Of a DNA stretch of 64,000 nt, positions 1-9,170 are shown piece after piece. A program made the position numbers and the translations under genes. Source of the DNA: Azoarcus sp. (GTDB lineage Bacteria; Pseudomonadota; Gammaproteobacteria; Burkholderiales; Rhodocyclaceae); the NCBI GenBank assembly GCA_030604735.1, contig JAUVVG010000013.1:24966-88965 (forward strand), read 5' to 3'. The notes beneath the pieces are model-generated. The model searched no databases and was not told the origin of the DNA. It saw only the letters and a list, made by a program, of their open reading frames with translations. Within the stretch, counting starts at the first letter, position 1. The number at the start of each line of letters is the position of its first letter.

Positions 1-587
1 ACGACTTCGACCAGCTTGATCGCCTGCTGCTCCATATCGATGACCAGCGCATCGACCTGGGCGCGGAAATGGCGCCAGAAAATGGTCGCCGGTATCGCGA
101 TGATCAGCCCGAGCCCGGTGGTGTTCAGCGCGATCGAAATTCCCTGCGCGAGCTGCTGCGGATTGGCGCCGCTGACACCCTGCGATGCGAAGATGTCGAT
201 CATCCCGACGATGGTGCCGAACAGGCCGAGCAAGGGGCTGATCGCGGCGATGGTGCCGAGCGTGGTCAGATAGCGTTCGAGTTCATGCGCGACCGCGCGA
301 CCGGTTTCCTCGATCGCCTCCTTCATGATCTCGCGGGTGCTGTTCACATTGCGCAAACCGGCTGCGAGCACCTTGCCCAAGGGGGAGTGCAGCGCGACCT
401 GATTGGCCATCTCGAGGCTGACCCCATGCAGACGCAGATCGGCCAATACTTCTTCCAGCAAGCCCTGCGGAACGACCTTGGATCGACGCAGGCTCATCGA
501 GCGCTCTATGATCAACGCGACGGCGATGACCGAGGCCAACAACAGCGGCCATATCGGCCAACCGGATGCTTCAATGATCGCGAACAC
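1..587 (-). CDS. MotA/TolQ/ExbB-type proton channel subunit (partial, C-terminus outside window)
   Basis: The translation from a GTG at 587 gives 195 residues before the window edge. It has an N-terminal membrane segment (WPLLLASVIAVALIIERS), a cytoplasmic helical stretch, and then the family core: LGTIAAISPLLGLFGTVVGM followed by a second hydrophobic segment (GISIALNTTGLGLIIAIPA). These are hallmarks of ExbB/TolQ inner-membrane proteins, which form the proton channel that energises TonB or Tol. A GGGGAG Shine-Dalgarno lies about 9 nt upstream of the GTG. ExbB is more likely than MotA because the cytoplasmic loop is short, but the partner gene (exbD/tolR) is outside the window, so no symbol is given. 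Confidence 0.85.
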   Translation of the reverse strand, partial: MFAIIEASGWPIWPLLLASVIAVALIIERSMSLRRSKVVPQGLLEEVLADLRLHGVSLEMANQVALHSPLGKVLAAGLRNVNSTREIMKEAIEETGRAVAHELERYLTTLGTIAAISPLLGLFGTIVGMIDIFASQGVSGANPQQLAQGISIALNTTGLGLIIAIPATIFWRHFRAQVDALVIDMEQQAIKLVEV

Positions 588-743
588 GCACCGATTCTCC
601 CCTAGCCGAAAGGCCGAACTCTAGCGCCCGACGTTGAACAGGGCAAGCGCGCGACCCGGATCAGTCCAGTCCGTGACGGATTCCGGCCGGGATCGGGCCC
701 GACAACCCGGCCGCACCCGCCTTCCGACCCGAACTGGAACCAA

Positions 744-2750
744 TCAGGCCAGGCGCGCTTCGCGACGAGACAGCCACCAGTTGTGCCCAAGCACGAGCAG
801 GATGGTCGCCAGCCCTGCCACCTCGACCATCATGTTCGGGTAGAACACCGCGATGGTCGCCGGAACGATCAACAAGCGCGGTATCGGGTTCATCCAGGTG
901 AACAAATAGCCTTCCAGCGCGGCAGCAAAGGCGGCCAGCGCACACACGGCGATCACCACGGTCCAGATCATGACCGGCAGCGGGCCACCCATGATCAGCT
1001 CCTGGTTGAACACCATGAACAGCGGAATCAGGTACAAACCCTTGGCGAACTTCCAGGCCTGGAAACTGGTTTCCATTGGTTTACTACCGGCGATCGCAGC
1101 TCCGGCAAAACCGGCCAATGCCACGGGTGGCGTGACGTTCGAATCCTGCGAATACCAGAACACCACCAAATGCGCGATCAGCAACGGAATACCGAATTCG
1201 CTGGACAGCGCCGGGCCGACCAGCACGATCAGCACGATGTAGGCCGCCGTGACTGGCAGCCCCATGCCGAGGATCAGGCTGGCGATGATGACCAGCAACA
1301 AGGCCAGCACGATGTTCCCGCCCGAGAACGCCATCATCATCGACGAGAACTTCAAACCTAGCCCGGTCAAACCGACTACGCCGACGATGATGCCGGCGAC
1401 CGCGCAGGCCATGCTCACCGGCACCGCATTGCGCGCCCCCAGCGACAGCCCTTCGATCAAAAGTTGCAGGCCACGCGCGACCATCTGGCGAATCCGCACC
1501 CAATCGACCGGATGCCCCTGGCGCGGACCGATCACGAAGAACCACGCCAGATAGCGCAGCACCGCGACCGCGACCACCGACACCACCGCGTAGTAGCCCA
1601 CCCGCATCGGCGACATGTGCATCACCAGCAGATAGACCAGCACCACCAGTGGCACCAGGAAATGCCAGCCCTCACGCATGACCTGACGCACCGAAGGCAG
1701 TTCGCTCGCGGCCATGCCCTTCATGCCCTGCTTGATCGCGATGATATGGACGAACAGATAGACCGTGCCGAAATAAAGCAGGGCCGGGATGATGCTGACC
1801 TTGACGATCTCGAGATAGGGCACCCCGGTGTACTCGGCCATCAGGAACGCGCCAGCACCCATCAACGGCGGCATGATCTGGCCGCCGGTACTCGCCGCCG
1901 CCTCGATGCCACCGGCCTGGGCCGGCTTGTAGCCGAGGCGTTTCATCAACGGAATGGTGAACGCGCCGGTGGTCACCACGTTGGCGATCGCGCTACCTGA
2001 AATCGAGCCCATCCCGGCCGAAGCCAGCACCGCGGCCTTGGCCGGCCCGCCGCGCTGCCTGCCGGTCGCCGCATAGGCCAGATCGATGAAGAACTTGCCG
2101 GCGCCGGTGACTTCGAGAAAGGCGCCGAACAGCACGAAAACGAAAATGAAGGTCGCCGCCACACCGAGCGGCAGGCCGAACAGACCTTCCTGTCCGAGAT
2201 AACGCTGTCCGACCAGCCGCTCCACCGTGTAGCCGCGGTGCGCCAGAATGCCCGGGAGAAAATCCGACAGCCATGGCAAGGCGCCGCGTGGTCCGGCAAG
2301 TGCATAGACGATGAAAAGCGCACCGATGATGGTCAAGCCGAGTCCGACCGCGCGTCGACTCGCCTCCAGCACCGTGACCACCGCGATGCATCCAACGACG
2401 ATGTCGGTCTGATTCCAGAAGCCCGCCCGCGCGATGATGTCGTCGAGGTAGAACGCGAGATAGAAGCCGGTGATGAATGCCCCGGCGAAAAACAGCGTGT
2501 CTATGATTCCGCCGATGATGCCGCGCCTGCGGTTGCTGCCGAAAACCGGATACAGCAGGAACGCCAGCATCATGATCAGGGCGAGGTGGATGCTGCGCTG
2601 ATAGAACAAGCCGAGTTGCTGAATCCCGGCCGAGTAAAGCTGGAACAAGGACAGTCCGACCGCAACGATGGTGATCAACCACAACACGGGTTTGGGCTGA
2701 AGACCGCTCACCCCGAGCAGTGAAGGCGATGTCTGTTCCTGTTGGCTCAT
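744..2750 (-). CDS. TRAP transporter fused permease (TAXI type, 4TM/12TM)
   Basis: A 668-aa polytopic membrane protein in which the small (DctQ-like) and large (DctM-like) TRAP subunits are fused, as is usual for TAXI systems. Hydrophobic segments run through the whole chain, and the centre carries the conserved large-subunit region (SAGMGSISGSAIANVVTTGA, then ASTGGQIMPPLMGAGAFLMA). TRAP permeases import organic solutes with Na+ or H+. It is the last gene of a minus-strand operon after the binding protein and a DUF1850 gene, 28 nt from the latter. The ATG at 2750 (MSQQEQTS) is preferred over an upstream in-frame start at 2819, which would run into the DUF1850 gene. The substrate cannot be told from sequence. 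Confidence 0.93.
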   Translation of the reverse strand: MSQQEQTSPSLLGVSGLQPKPVLWLITIVAVGLSLFQLYSAGIQQLGLFYQRSIHLALIMMLAFLLYPVFGSNRRRGIIGGIIDTLFFAGAFITGFYLAFYLDDIIARAGFWNQTDIVVGCIAVVTVLEASRRAVGLGLTIIGALFIVYALAGPRGALPWLSDFLPGILAHRGYTVERLVGQRYLGQEGLFGLPLGVAATFIFVFVLFGAFLEVTGAGKFFIDLAYAATGRQRGGPAKAAVLASAGMGSISGSAIANVVTTGAFTIPLMKRLGYKPAQAGGIEAAASTGGQIMPPLMGAGAFLMAEYTGVPYLEIVKVSIIPALLYFGTVYLFVHIIAIKQGMKGMAASELPSVRQVMREGWHFLVPLVVLVYLLVMHMSPMRVGYYAVVSVVAVAVLRYLAWFFVIGPRQGHPVDWVRIRQMVARGLQLLIEGLSLGARNAVPVSMACAVAGIIVGVVGLTGLGLKFSSMMMAFSGGNIVLALLLVIIASLILGMGLPVTAAYIVLIVLVGPALSSEFGIPLLIAHLVVFWYSQDSNVTPPVALAGFAGAAIAGSKPMETSFQAWKFAKGLYLIPLFMVFNQELIMGGPLPVMIWTVVIAVCALAAFAAALEGYLFTWMNPIPRLLIVPATIAVFYPNMMVEVAGLATILLVLGHNWWLSRREARLA

Positions 2751-2778
2751 AAGGCTCTCATCGACAAATTGACCCGTG

Positions 2779-3264
2779 TCACGGCGACACGTAACGGATT
2801 TCCATGCGGCGATGGGCAAAATCGGGGCTCAGGCTCAGCGTACCCGCGCCGTGTTCGATACGATGATCGACCGCTGCGCTACCGACCCGCAGGCGAAGAA
2901 CACCGCCTGGCACGACTTCATCGATACGCTCGATCCGATAACCGCCCTCGCCATCCGACACCATCTCGCCGCGCCCCTCGACATGCCCGAGTCCGGCAGC
3001 GAAATCCGGCTGAAGACTGTATTCGAGCAGCATGTGTGGCGGCCGATGGACAAAACAGTCGCGCACCTCGAAGCCGGTAACCGAATGATTCCATACCAGG
3101 CACCAGCGATCATCGGCGGCCACTTGGAAGCCGCCGCGCACCTCCCCGCCGGCATCGACCACCTGAATCCGCCCCGTCTCCTGACCGGACAAGACCGGCA
3201 AGACGACGAATGCGAGCCACAGCGGCATCAACCGCGCTAGCCCGCACTTTGGATCAAATACCAT
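2779..3264 (-). CDS. DUF1850 domain protein, TRAP-associated
   Basis: A 161-aa protein with an N-terminal hydrophobic stretch (LMPLWLAFVVLPVLSG) that looks like a signal or anchor, followed by a beta-rich domain. The domain carries the DUF1850 features: a W-N/H-S-V-T/E pattern (CLVWNHSVTGFEVRDCF), a later LEYS segment and an I-D-E-V-V-PGG segment. DUF1850 proteins of unknown role are habitually encoded between the TAXI binding protein and the TRAP permease, exactly as here. The start is uncertain: ATG 3264 is taken, but ATG 3228 would put the signal sequence at the N-terminus, and neither has a strong ribosome site. Confidence 0.8.
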   Translation of the reverse strand: MVFDPKCGLARLMPLWLAFVVLPVLSGQETGRIQVVDAGGEVRGGFQVAADDRWCLVWNHSVTGFEVRDCFVHRPPHMLLEYSLQPDFAAGLGHVEGRGEMVSDGEGGYRIERIDEVVPGGVLRLRVGSAAVDHRIEHGAGTLSLSPDFAHRRMEIRYVSP

Positions 3265-3445
3265 GGACAGGATGCATCACTGGATCGGACCGAAACACCA
3301 TCGGGCGAACCGAACGCGGTGCCCGACCGCCGATGGGCCGTGACGCGGCGGTCGTTTCATGGTTTCCACCGCGTTCCCACCCTGCACCCGGGGCCGATGC
3401 TTCACCGCGAGGCGGCGAAACATCGACCACCGCGCCCTTCACGCC

Positions 3446-4408
3446 TTATGGCTTCAATCGATCGGGCACGGTCTGACCGATTTCCTCGTAATACAGGATC
3501 GCGCCAGGATGCAGCGGGACCGGGGTGGAGGTCAGGCTGAAGTCCACCGTCGTGTCGTTGGCGGCCGGGTGAATGGCGATCAACTCAGCGGTTTTCTCGA
3601 ACAGGACCTTGGTGATCGCATACGCGAGCTCGTCGGACATGTCGGCATTGACGACCAGCACGTTGGGGATGCTGATGGTCTGAACCGCCTCGTCCACTTT
3701 GTCGTACATGCCGGCGCGCAAGGTATAGGGTGCGAACACCGGTTCGAGTTTCTGTGCATTCGCGATCTCGTCCTCGGTCAGCGCGACCAGGGCGATATCA
3801 CGGGTGGCCGCCAGGTTGAGAATGGAACTGGTGGGAGGGCCAACGCTCCAGAAACCGGCATCGATGTCACCGTCGCGCAATGCGTCCGCGGTTTCGTTGA
3901 AGTTGAGCCGCTGCACCGTGATGTCGCTGTAGGTGATGCCATTGGCTTCGAGCAGCGCATTGGCATTGACTTCGGTACCACTACCCGGCGCGCCGACCGA
4001 GACCCGCTTGCCCTTGAGATCCTGCAGGGACGTGATACCGGAATTGGCCAGCGTCACGATCTGAACCGCGTTCGGATAGATCGAGGCGATCGCGCGCGTC
4101 TTGTCGATCTTGCGGTCCTCGAAACGACCGGTACCGGTATAGGCCTGGTAGGCGGTATCGGCCAGCACCAAGGCGAGGTCCGAATCACCGCGGCCGATCA
4201 AACCCATGTTCTCAACCGATGCACCTGTCACTTCCGCGACCGCCGAATGGCCATCTATGTGACGATTGATCAGTTCGGCCAAGCCGCCACCATAGGGGTA
4301 GTACACACCGCCGGTGCCACCGGTCGCGATCGAGAGCTGTTGTTGGGCGCCCGCCAGCGGCACGGTCAGCATCAGCGCGGAAGCAATGAGAAACTTGCGA
4401 AGTCGCAT
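3446..4408 (-). CDS. TAXI family TRAP transporter solute-binding protein
   Basis: A 320-aa periplasmic protein with a clear Sec signal peptide (MRLRKFLIASALMLTVPLAGAQ). The mature part opens with the family motif SIATGGTGGVYYPYGGGLAE and continues with the LKGKRVSVGAPGSGTEVNA segment typical of TAXI binding proteins, which capture the substrate and deliver it to the fused permease. It is the first gene of the operon. An AGGAGA ribosome site lies 8 nt before ATG 4408. A 181-nt spacer separates it from the DUF1850 gene, longer than the other junctions, which may let the binding protein be made in excess. Confidence 0.93.
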   Translation of the reverse strand: MRLRKFLIASALMLTVPLAGAQQQLSIATGGTGGVYYPYGGGLAELINRHIDGHSAVAEVTGASVENMGLIGRGDSDLALVLADTAYQAYTGTGRFEDRKIDKTRAIASIYPNAVQIVTLANSGITSLQDLKGKRVSVGAPGSGTEVNANALLEANGITYSDITVQRLNFNETADALRDGDIDAGFWSVGPPTSSILNLAATRDIALVALTEDEIANAQKLEPVFAPYTLRAGMYDKVDEAVQTISIPNVLVVNADMSDELAYAITKVLFEKTAELIAIHPAANDTTVDFSLTSTPVPLHPGAILYYEEIGQTVPDRLKP

Positions 4409-4904
4409 TGTTTGGTCTCCTGTTTGAATTATTCGTCAATGGCCTGAGCGCGCCGGCCTGGCTAGCCTGATATCAATAAAATCAAGACCGGCGATCGGCG
4501 GCAAAACACGGCTTTTTGAGGCAACGAGTCCCAAATCTAGCGCAAGCCTCGGCCGCAAGACATAGGTGGAAACCCTTTGCTTGGGTCGGCGCGGGTTCGT
4601 CCAGGTCACCCGGCAAGCTTGGAGAGAATCCACATTTTCTGTGGATAACTTTGTGGATGGCCTTCACAGTCGCACCGGAATGGCCGTATTTACGCGGATC
4701 GTGCCAGTTCGCCACAAAATTGTGCAAACTTTTCTTCAATAAATTCAGTTACTTAAAAATACCCCATTGATCCGAAAGTGTTTTTTGCAGAGACATTGAC
4801 AGGCTCATCCACTTGTGGATAGCCGAACTGCGATACGACCGACCCAAAGCACTCATTGTCGGCCTGATACCGGACCACCCGCTCGCCCTGCTAAACTGCC
4901 GCAC
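4409..4904. other. Intergenic region with DnaA-box-like 9-mers and an AT-rich block
   Basis: This 496-nt gap separates the divergent TRAP operon and xseA. It holds one perfect DnaA box on the minus strand (TTATCCACA, 4640-4648) and four near matches: 4626-4634 (GAATCCACA), 4652-4660 minus (CCATCCACA), 4805-4813 (TCATCCACT) and 4814-4822 minus (CTATCCACA). Between the two groups lies an AT-rich stretch at about 4715-4790, which stands out in this GC-rich DNA. I see no gene here. It must also contain promoters for both flanking genes, but I could not pick convincing hexamers. An origin is possible but not supported by the neighbours. Confidence 0.5.
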
Positions 4905-6263
4905 ATGCGACTTTCGGCCGATCCCACCTCATTACCGCTAGACCCCGCCGAGGTAATCAGCGTATCGGACCTGAACCGGTTCGCCCGCCTCCTGCTCGAG
5001 CGCAGCTTCCCGCTCCTTCGCATCGCCGGAGAGATCTCCAACCTGACCCGTGCTGCCTCCGGACACCTCTATTTCACGCTGAAGGACGACCAGGCCCAGG
5101 TCCGCTGCACGATGTGGCGCAACAAGGCGCAACTGCTCGGCTTTCGACCCGAGAACGGGATGCGGGTCGAAGCGCGTGCGCTGGTCACGCTGTACGAAGC
5201 ACGCGGCGATTTTCAGCTGGGCATAGAACAGCTCAGGCAGGCCGGGGCCGGCAACCTGTTCGAAGCCTTTGTGCGCCTCAAGGAAAGACTCGCCGCGGAG
5301 GGCCTGTTCGACACCGCGGCCAAGCGCGCGATTCCGCGCTTTCCCCGACGCATCGGGGTGGTCACGTCAGCCAATGCGGCCGCTCTGCAGGACATAGTCG
5401 CGGCGATACGCCGCCGCGCACCCAACATTCCGATCGTGCTTTACCCGGCGCCGGTACAAGGCGAAGGCGCTGCGGCCTTGCTGGCCGAGGCCGTGCGTAC
5501 CGCCTCCCGGCGCGCCGCGTCCGATCAGCTTGATGTGCTGCTGGTCGCGCGCGGAGGCGGCAGCATAGAGGATCTATGGGCTTTCAACGACGAGGCGCTC
5601 GCGCGCAGCATACGGGCGTGCCCGGTGCCAGTCATCAGCGGAGTCGGTCACGAGACCGACGTCACCATTGCCGACTTTGTCGCCGATCTGCGCGCGGCCA
5701 CTCCGACCGGCGCGGCCGAACTGGCCAGCGGCGGTTACTTCGATGCCGCGATTCGCTTGCGCAACCTGGCACGTGAGCTCGGCGGCGCAATGCGGACTCG
5801 GCTGAACACCGCCTCGCAGCGCCTGGACCAGAGCGCGCTGCGTTTGCGCCACCCCAGAGAACGGCTGCAGCGCTCTTCCGAGTCGGTGACCGAACTGGCA
5901 CGGCGTCTGCGCGCGGCCCAATCACGACGGTCCGAACAATCCCGCAGCCGGATCGCGTTTCTCGGCGTTCGCCTGCGCGCGACCCGACCCGACCTGACCC
6001 GCCAGAGGACGCAATGCGAGCAGCTCAGCGCAAGACTTGCGAAACTGGGTCGGGCGCTCGTCGAGCGACGACGGGAGCAACTCGATGCGCTGGAAACGCA
6101 TCTTGCGCATCTGGCCCCCACCGCGGTGCTGTCACGCGGATACAGCATCACCCGGGATGCCCGGGGCGAAATCCTGCGCTCGACTGCAACCCTGAACATC
6201 GGTGACAATATATCGGTCGAGTTGGCCGAAGGCGCATTTGCAGCGACCGTTTCGGATACGTAG
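4905..6263 (+). CDS. xseA: Exodeoxyribonuclease VII large subunit
   Basis: A 452-aa protein. The N-terminal OB-fold (ISVSDLNRFARLLLE, then IAGEISNLTRAASGHLYFTL) binds single-stranded DNA. The central catalytic domain carries VARGGGSIEDLWAFNDE and ISGVGHETDVTIADFVADLR, the conserved exonuclease motifs. The C-terminal region is a long, Arg-rich coiled coil ending in the usual ALSRGYS-like element (TAVLSRGYSITRD). ExoVII degrades single-stranded DNA in both directions together with XseB, which is not in this window. The ATG at 4905 (MRLSADP) is chosen because the upstream in-frame extension from 4815 has no homology-like content and runs through the DnaA-box-like sequences. Confidence 0.95.
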   Translation: MRLSADPTSLPLDPAEVISVSDLNRFARLLLERSFPLLRIAGEISNLTRAASGHLYFTLKDDQAQVRCTMWRNKAQLLGFRPENGMRVEARALVTLYEARGDFQLGIEQLRQAGAGNLFEAFVRLKERLAAEGLFDTAAKRAIPRFPRRIGVVTSANAAALQDIVAAIRRRAPNIPIVLYPAPVQGEGAAALLAEAVRTASRRAASDQLDVLLVARGGGSIEDLWAFNDEALARSIRACPVPVISGVGHETDVTIADFVADLRAATPTGAAELASGGYFDAAIRLRNLARELGGAMRTRLNTASQRLDQSALRLRHPRERLQRSSESVTELARRLRAAQSRRSEQSRSRIAFLGVRLRATRPDLTRQRTQCEQLSARLAKLGRALVERRREQLDALETHLAHLAPTAVLSRGYSITRDARGEILRSTATLNIGDNISVELAEGAFAATVSDT

Positions 6264-6320
6264 GCGGCTCCGCTTGGCCGCTGGAGATTCGACGGCCACT
6301 CCGGGCGACGACAAGCGATA

Positions 6321-6350
6321 TTGTCAGCGCTCCCAATTCCCGACTAGAAT
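6321..6350 (+). promoter_or_regulatory. Sigma-70-type promoter of sodB
   Basis: TTGTCA at 6321-6326 and TAGAAT at 6345-6350, each one mismatch from consensus, are separated by an 18-nt spacer. They lie about 50 nt upstream of the sodB start in the short gap after xseA. Confidence 0.6.
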
Positions 6351-6400
6351 AGTCAGGCTTTATACACTCCGGAACCCCGGAATCGATACTGGAGAGATTG

Positions 6401-6988
6401 ATGGAACATACCCTACCCGCACTGCCCTATGCCAAAGACGCACTCGTACCGCATATTTCGGCCGAGACGCTCGAGTTCCACTACGGCAAGCACCACCAGG
6501 CCTATGTGACCAACCTGAACAACCTGATCAAGGGTACCGAGTTCGAGAACCTCGACCTCGAGGCGATCGTCAAGAAGGCGCCGGCAGGCGGCATCTACAA
6601 CAATTCCGCCCAAGTCTGGAATCACACCTTCTTCTGGAACAGCATGAAGCCGAACGGCGGTGGCGAACCGACCGGCGCGCTGGCCGAAGCGATCAACGCG
6701 AAGTGGGGTTCCTTGGAGGACTTCAAGAAGGCCTTCACCGCTTCGGCTGTCGGCAACTTCGGCTCCGGCTGGACCTGGCTGGTCAAGAAAGCCGACGGTT
6801 CGGTGGACATCGTCAACATGGGCGCTGCCGGCACCCCGCTGACGACCGGTGACACCGCGCTGCTCTGTATCGACGTCTGGGAGCATGCCTATTACATCGA
6901 CTACCGCAACCGCCGCCCCGACTTCGTCGCGACCTTCCTGAACAGCCTGGCCAACTGGGACTTCGCGTCGCAGAACTTCGCGGCCTGA
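6401..6988 (+). CDS. sodB: Superoxide dismutase [Fe]
   Basis: A 195-aa cytoplasmic Fe-type superoxide dismutase that converts superoxide to oxygen and peroxide. The N-terminus ([20 protein letters not shown]), the metal-ligand His in [15 protein letters not shown], the second His in [11 protein letters not shown], and the C-terminal Asp and His in [14 protein letters not shown] are all present. The Fe form is favoured over Mn by the [17 protein letters not shown] and FGSGWTWL signatures. The ATG at 6401 follows a GGAGAGA ribosome site at 6391; an adjacent in-frame TTG at 6398 is less likely. The gene is monocistronic with its own promoter. Confidence 0.96.
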   Translation: MEHTLPALPYAKDALVPHISAETLEFHYGKHHQAYVTNLNNLIKGTEFENLDLEAIVKKAPAGGIYNNSAQVWNHTFFWNSMKPNGGGEPTGALAEAINAKWGSLEDFKKAFTASAVGNFGSGWTWLVKKADGSVDIVNMGAAGTPLTTGDTALLCIDVWEHAYYIDYRNRRPDFVATFLNSLANWDFASQNFAA

Positions 6989-7121
6989 GTGTGCAAGCGT
7001 GATGAGCAGGTTCCTTCCCCTTTGAGGTGGAACGACAGGATGGGGATGGGTTTCTAGCGGACGCTGCGGAGTCCCCCCATCCCCACCCCAAGCCGTCCAA
7101 TCGCAAACGTCGCTGGCGAGA

Positions 7122-7193
7122 CCTTCCTCTTGAAGGGCAGGGAGCGTTGCTGTGCCGACTTAAGTGCCATACAGCGTGCACCACTACACTAGC
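7122..7193 (+). repeat. Intergenic repeat family, copy A
   Basis: It holds a small hairpin (CCTTC-loop-GAAGG near 7122-7136), followed at 7159-7193 by the conserved core that begins CTTAAGTGCCA and ends in CACTACACTAGC. The same arrangement occurs at 9421-9499 and 35811-35882. Upstream, at about 7040-7090, is a further stem with TGGGGATGGG pairing to CCCATCCCCA. No gene is supported in 6989-7268. Confidence 0.6.
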
Positions 7194-7212
7194 GGGATCA
7201 GCGGGCAGAAGG

Positions 7213-7240
7213 GGCGACCCAGAGGGTCGCCTTTTCTTTT
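7213..7240 (+). terminator. Rho-independent terminator
   Basis: A perfect 8-bp stem, GGCGACCC-AGA-GGGTCGCC, is followed by TTTTCTTTT. It lies about 225 nt downstream of sodB and just before truC, so it probably ends the sodB transcript, although the repeat copy lies in between. Confidence 0.85.
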
Positions 7241-7268
7241 CGTGGTTCGAAACTTGAACAGAGGGTGA

Positions 7269-7991
7269 ATGCTCACCATTCTTCACCTCGACGACCATGT
7301 CGTCGCGATCGACAAGCCGTCAGGATTACTGGTACACCGTTCGGCGATCGATCGCCATGAAACACGGTTCGCGGTGCAGTTGCTTCGTGACCAGATCGGT
7401 CGGCGCGTCTACCCCGCCCATCGACTCGACAAGGGCACCTCCGGCATCCTGATCTTCACCTTCGATCCGGTCAGCGCGGCCAGGTTGGGGGCCGCTTTCG
7501 CATCCCGCGATGTCCTCAAGCGCTACCTCGCCATCGTTCGAGGATACCCGCCGGAAGAGGGCCTCATCGATCATCCCCTGTCGCGACAACATGACGATAT
7601 CGAGCATCGGCCCGACGACGTCTCACACGCCGCCCAGTCGGCCCTCACCCGCTTCCGTCGTCTGGCCACCGCCGAGTTGCCGCTCCGTGTCGACCGCTAT
7701 CCCAGCAGCCGCTATGCCTTGCTCGAACTCGAGCCGGAAACCGGCCGCCGCCATCAGCTGCGACGCCATCTCAAACACGTCTCGCATCCCATCATCGGCG
7801 ATGCGACCTACGGCAAAGGGCGGCACAACCGTTTATTTGTCGAGCGGTTCGGTGTGAACCGGTTGTTGCTGGCATGCACCGAAATGCACCTTTCGCATCC
7901 GGAAAGCGGCGACCCTCTGACGATCCGTTGCCCACCCTCTGACGATTTTCGCCAGGTCGCGATCGGATTGGGCTGGACGATGGGGCCTTGA
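7269..7991 (+). CDS. truC: tRNA pseudouridine(65) synthase
   Basis: A 240-aa RluA-family pseudouridine synthase. The catalytic motif II is HRLDKGTSGIL, with the nucleophilic Asp. The protein also has the N-terminal VVAIDKPSGLLVHRS segment and the C-terminal ETGRRHQLRRHLKHVSHPIIG segment that is characteristic of TruC, which modifies U65 of tRNA-Ile and tRNA-Asp. The absence of an S4 domain and the short length fit TruC better than RluA, RluC or RluD. ATG 7269 is preceded by GAGGGTGA. It stands alone between the terminator and tal. Confidence 0.9.
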   Translation: MLTILHLDDHVVAIDKPSGLLVHRSAIDRHETRFAVQLLRDQIGRRVYPAHRLDKGTSGILIFTFDPVSAARLGAAFASRDVLKRYLAIVRGYPPEEGLIDHPLSRQHDDIEHRPDDVSHAAQSALTRFRRLATAELPLRVDRYPSSRYALLELEPETGRRHQLRRHLKHVSHPIIGDATYGKGRHNRLFVERFGVNRLLLACTEMHLSHPESGDPLTIRCPPSDDFRQVAIGLGWTMGP

Positions 7992-8093
7992 TCGCAGGGT
8001 CTCGATCTGCGAGCGCGATCCGCAGCCTTTCATGTGTCATCGAATCGATGCACAATAGTTGGCTACTCCAGAACAACCAACGGTCGCCACACA

Positions 8094-9170
8094 ATGAACC
8101 CCCTGCTTCAAGCCAAGAATGCCGGTCAGCAAATCTGGTTGGACAATCTCTCGCGTACCTTGTTGAACGAAGGCCAGTTGGCCAGGATGATCACCGAAGA
8201 CGGTATCGCCGGAATCACCACCAATCCGTCGATCTTTCACAAGGCGATTGCCGACGGGCGCTACTACGAATCGGATCTGGCCTCGCTCAAGACCGAGGCG
8301 ATGACGGCCGAAGCACGGTACGAGCGTCTGGTGGTACCCGACGTACAGCGTGCCTGCGACCTGATGCGCCCGACTTTCGACGCCAGCGGCGGCTCGGCCG
8401 GCTTCGTCAGCCTGGAGGTCTCGCCCGAACTCGCGCACGATGCTGCCACGACCGTGGAAGCGGGACTTCGCCTGAAGCAGGAAGTCGATCGCAACAACCT
8501 CCTGATCAAAGTGCCGGCGACGCCCGCCGGCCTGGAGGCGATCACCGCGCTGATCGCCCAGGGCATCAGCGTCAATGTCACCCTGATGTTCTCGCTGGCG
8601 CATGTGGATGCGGTCGCCAAGGCCTACATCGCCGGCCTGCGCGACCTGATCGACAACGGGGGCGAACCAGGAAGGGTGATATCGGTCGCCAGCCTCTTCC
8701 TCAGCCGGGTCGACACCTTGGTAGATGCGCGCCTCGAGGGCATGGGCGACACCGTAGCAGCACTGTGGGGCAAGAGCGCAGTCGCGACCGCCAAGCTTGC
8801 CTACCAGGCTTACCTGCAGCGTTTCCACGGCCCGGCTTTCGCCGAGTTCTCCGCAGCGGGCGCACGACCCCAGTTCATGCTGTGGGCCAGCACCGGCACC
8901 AAGAATCCGGACTACAGCGACCTGCTCTACGTGGAACCTTTGATCGGACCGGAAACGGTCAACACCCTCCCGGACGCCACCCTGGCGGCACTGCGGGACC
9001 ATGGCAAAGTCGGCAATACGATCGGCAGCGATGTCGACGCGGCGCGCGCGCAGTATGAAGCCCTTGCCGCAGCCGGAATCGACATGACCGAAGTGGGCGA
9101 ACAACTCCAGCGTGAAGGCCTGGCGCAATTCGAAAAAGCCTTCTCCGAGTTGCTGAAACTGACCGCATGA
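8094..9170 (+). CDS. tal: Transaldolase
   Basis: A 358-aa enzyme of the non-oxidative pentose phosphate pathway that transfers a dihydroxyacetone unit between sugar phosphates. The N-terminal signature GIAGITTNPSIFHKAI and the Schiff-base lysine in NNLLIKVPATPAGLEAI are present, as is the late LMLWASTGTKNPDYSDLLYV segment. The length and sequence style match the longer transaldolase subgroup seen in actinobacteria and cyanobacteria rather than E. coli TalB. ATG 8094 (MNPLLQAK) is preferred; the in-frame extension to 8034 has no family resemblance. Confidence 0.93.
   Translation: MNPLLQAKNAGQQIWLDNLSRTLLNEGQLARMITEDGIAGITTNPSIFHKAIADGRYYESDLASLKTEAMTAEARYERLVVPDVQRACDLMRPTFDASGGSAGFVSLEVSPELAHDAATTVEAGLRLKQEVDRNNLLIKVPATPAGLEAITALIAQGISVNVTLMFSLAHVDAVAKAYIAGLRDLIDNGGEPGRVISVASLFLSRVDTLVDARLEGMGDTVAALWGKSAVATAKLAYQAYLQRFHGPAFAEFSAAGARPQFMLWASTGTKNPDYSDLLYVEPLIGPETVNTLPDATLAALRDHGKVGNTIGSDVDAARAQYEALAAAGIDMTEVGEQLQREGLAQFEKAFSELLKLTA

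Noticed and set aside
4409..4904. Chromosomal origin of replication
   Set aside because: DnaA-box-like sites are present, but no origin-associated genes flank the region and strand skew cannot be judged here; kept only as a finding.
7027..7257. Small plus-strand frame of 76 codons after sodB
   Set aside because: It reads through repeat copy A and the terminator, and resembles the frame in repeat copy B only because of the shared repeat.
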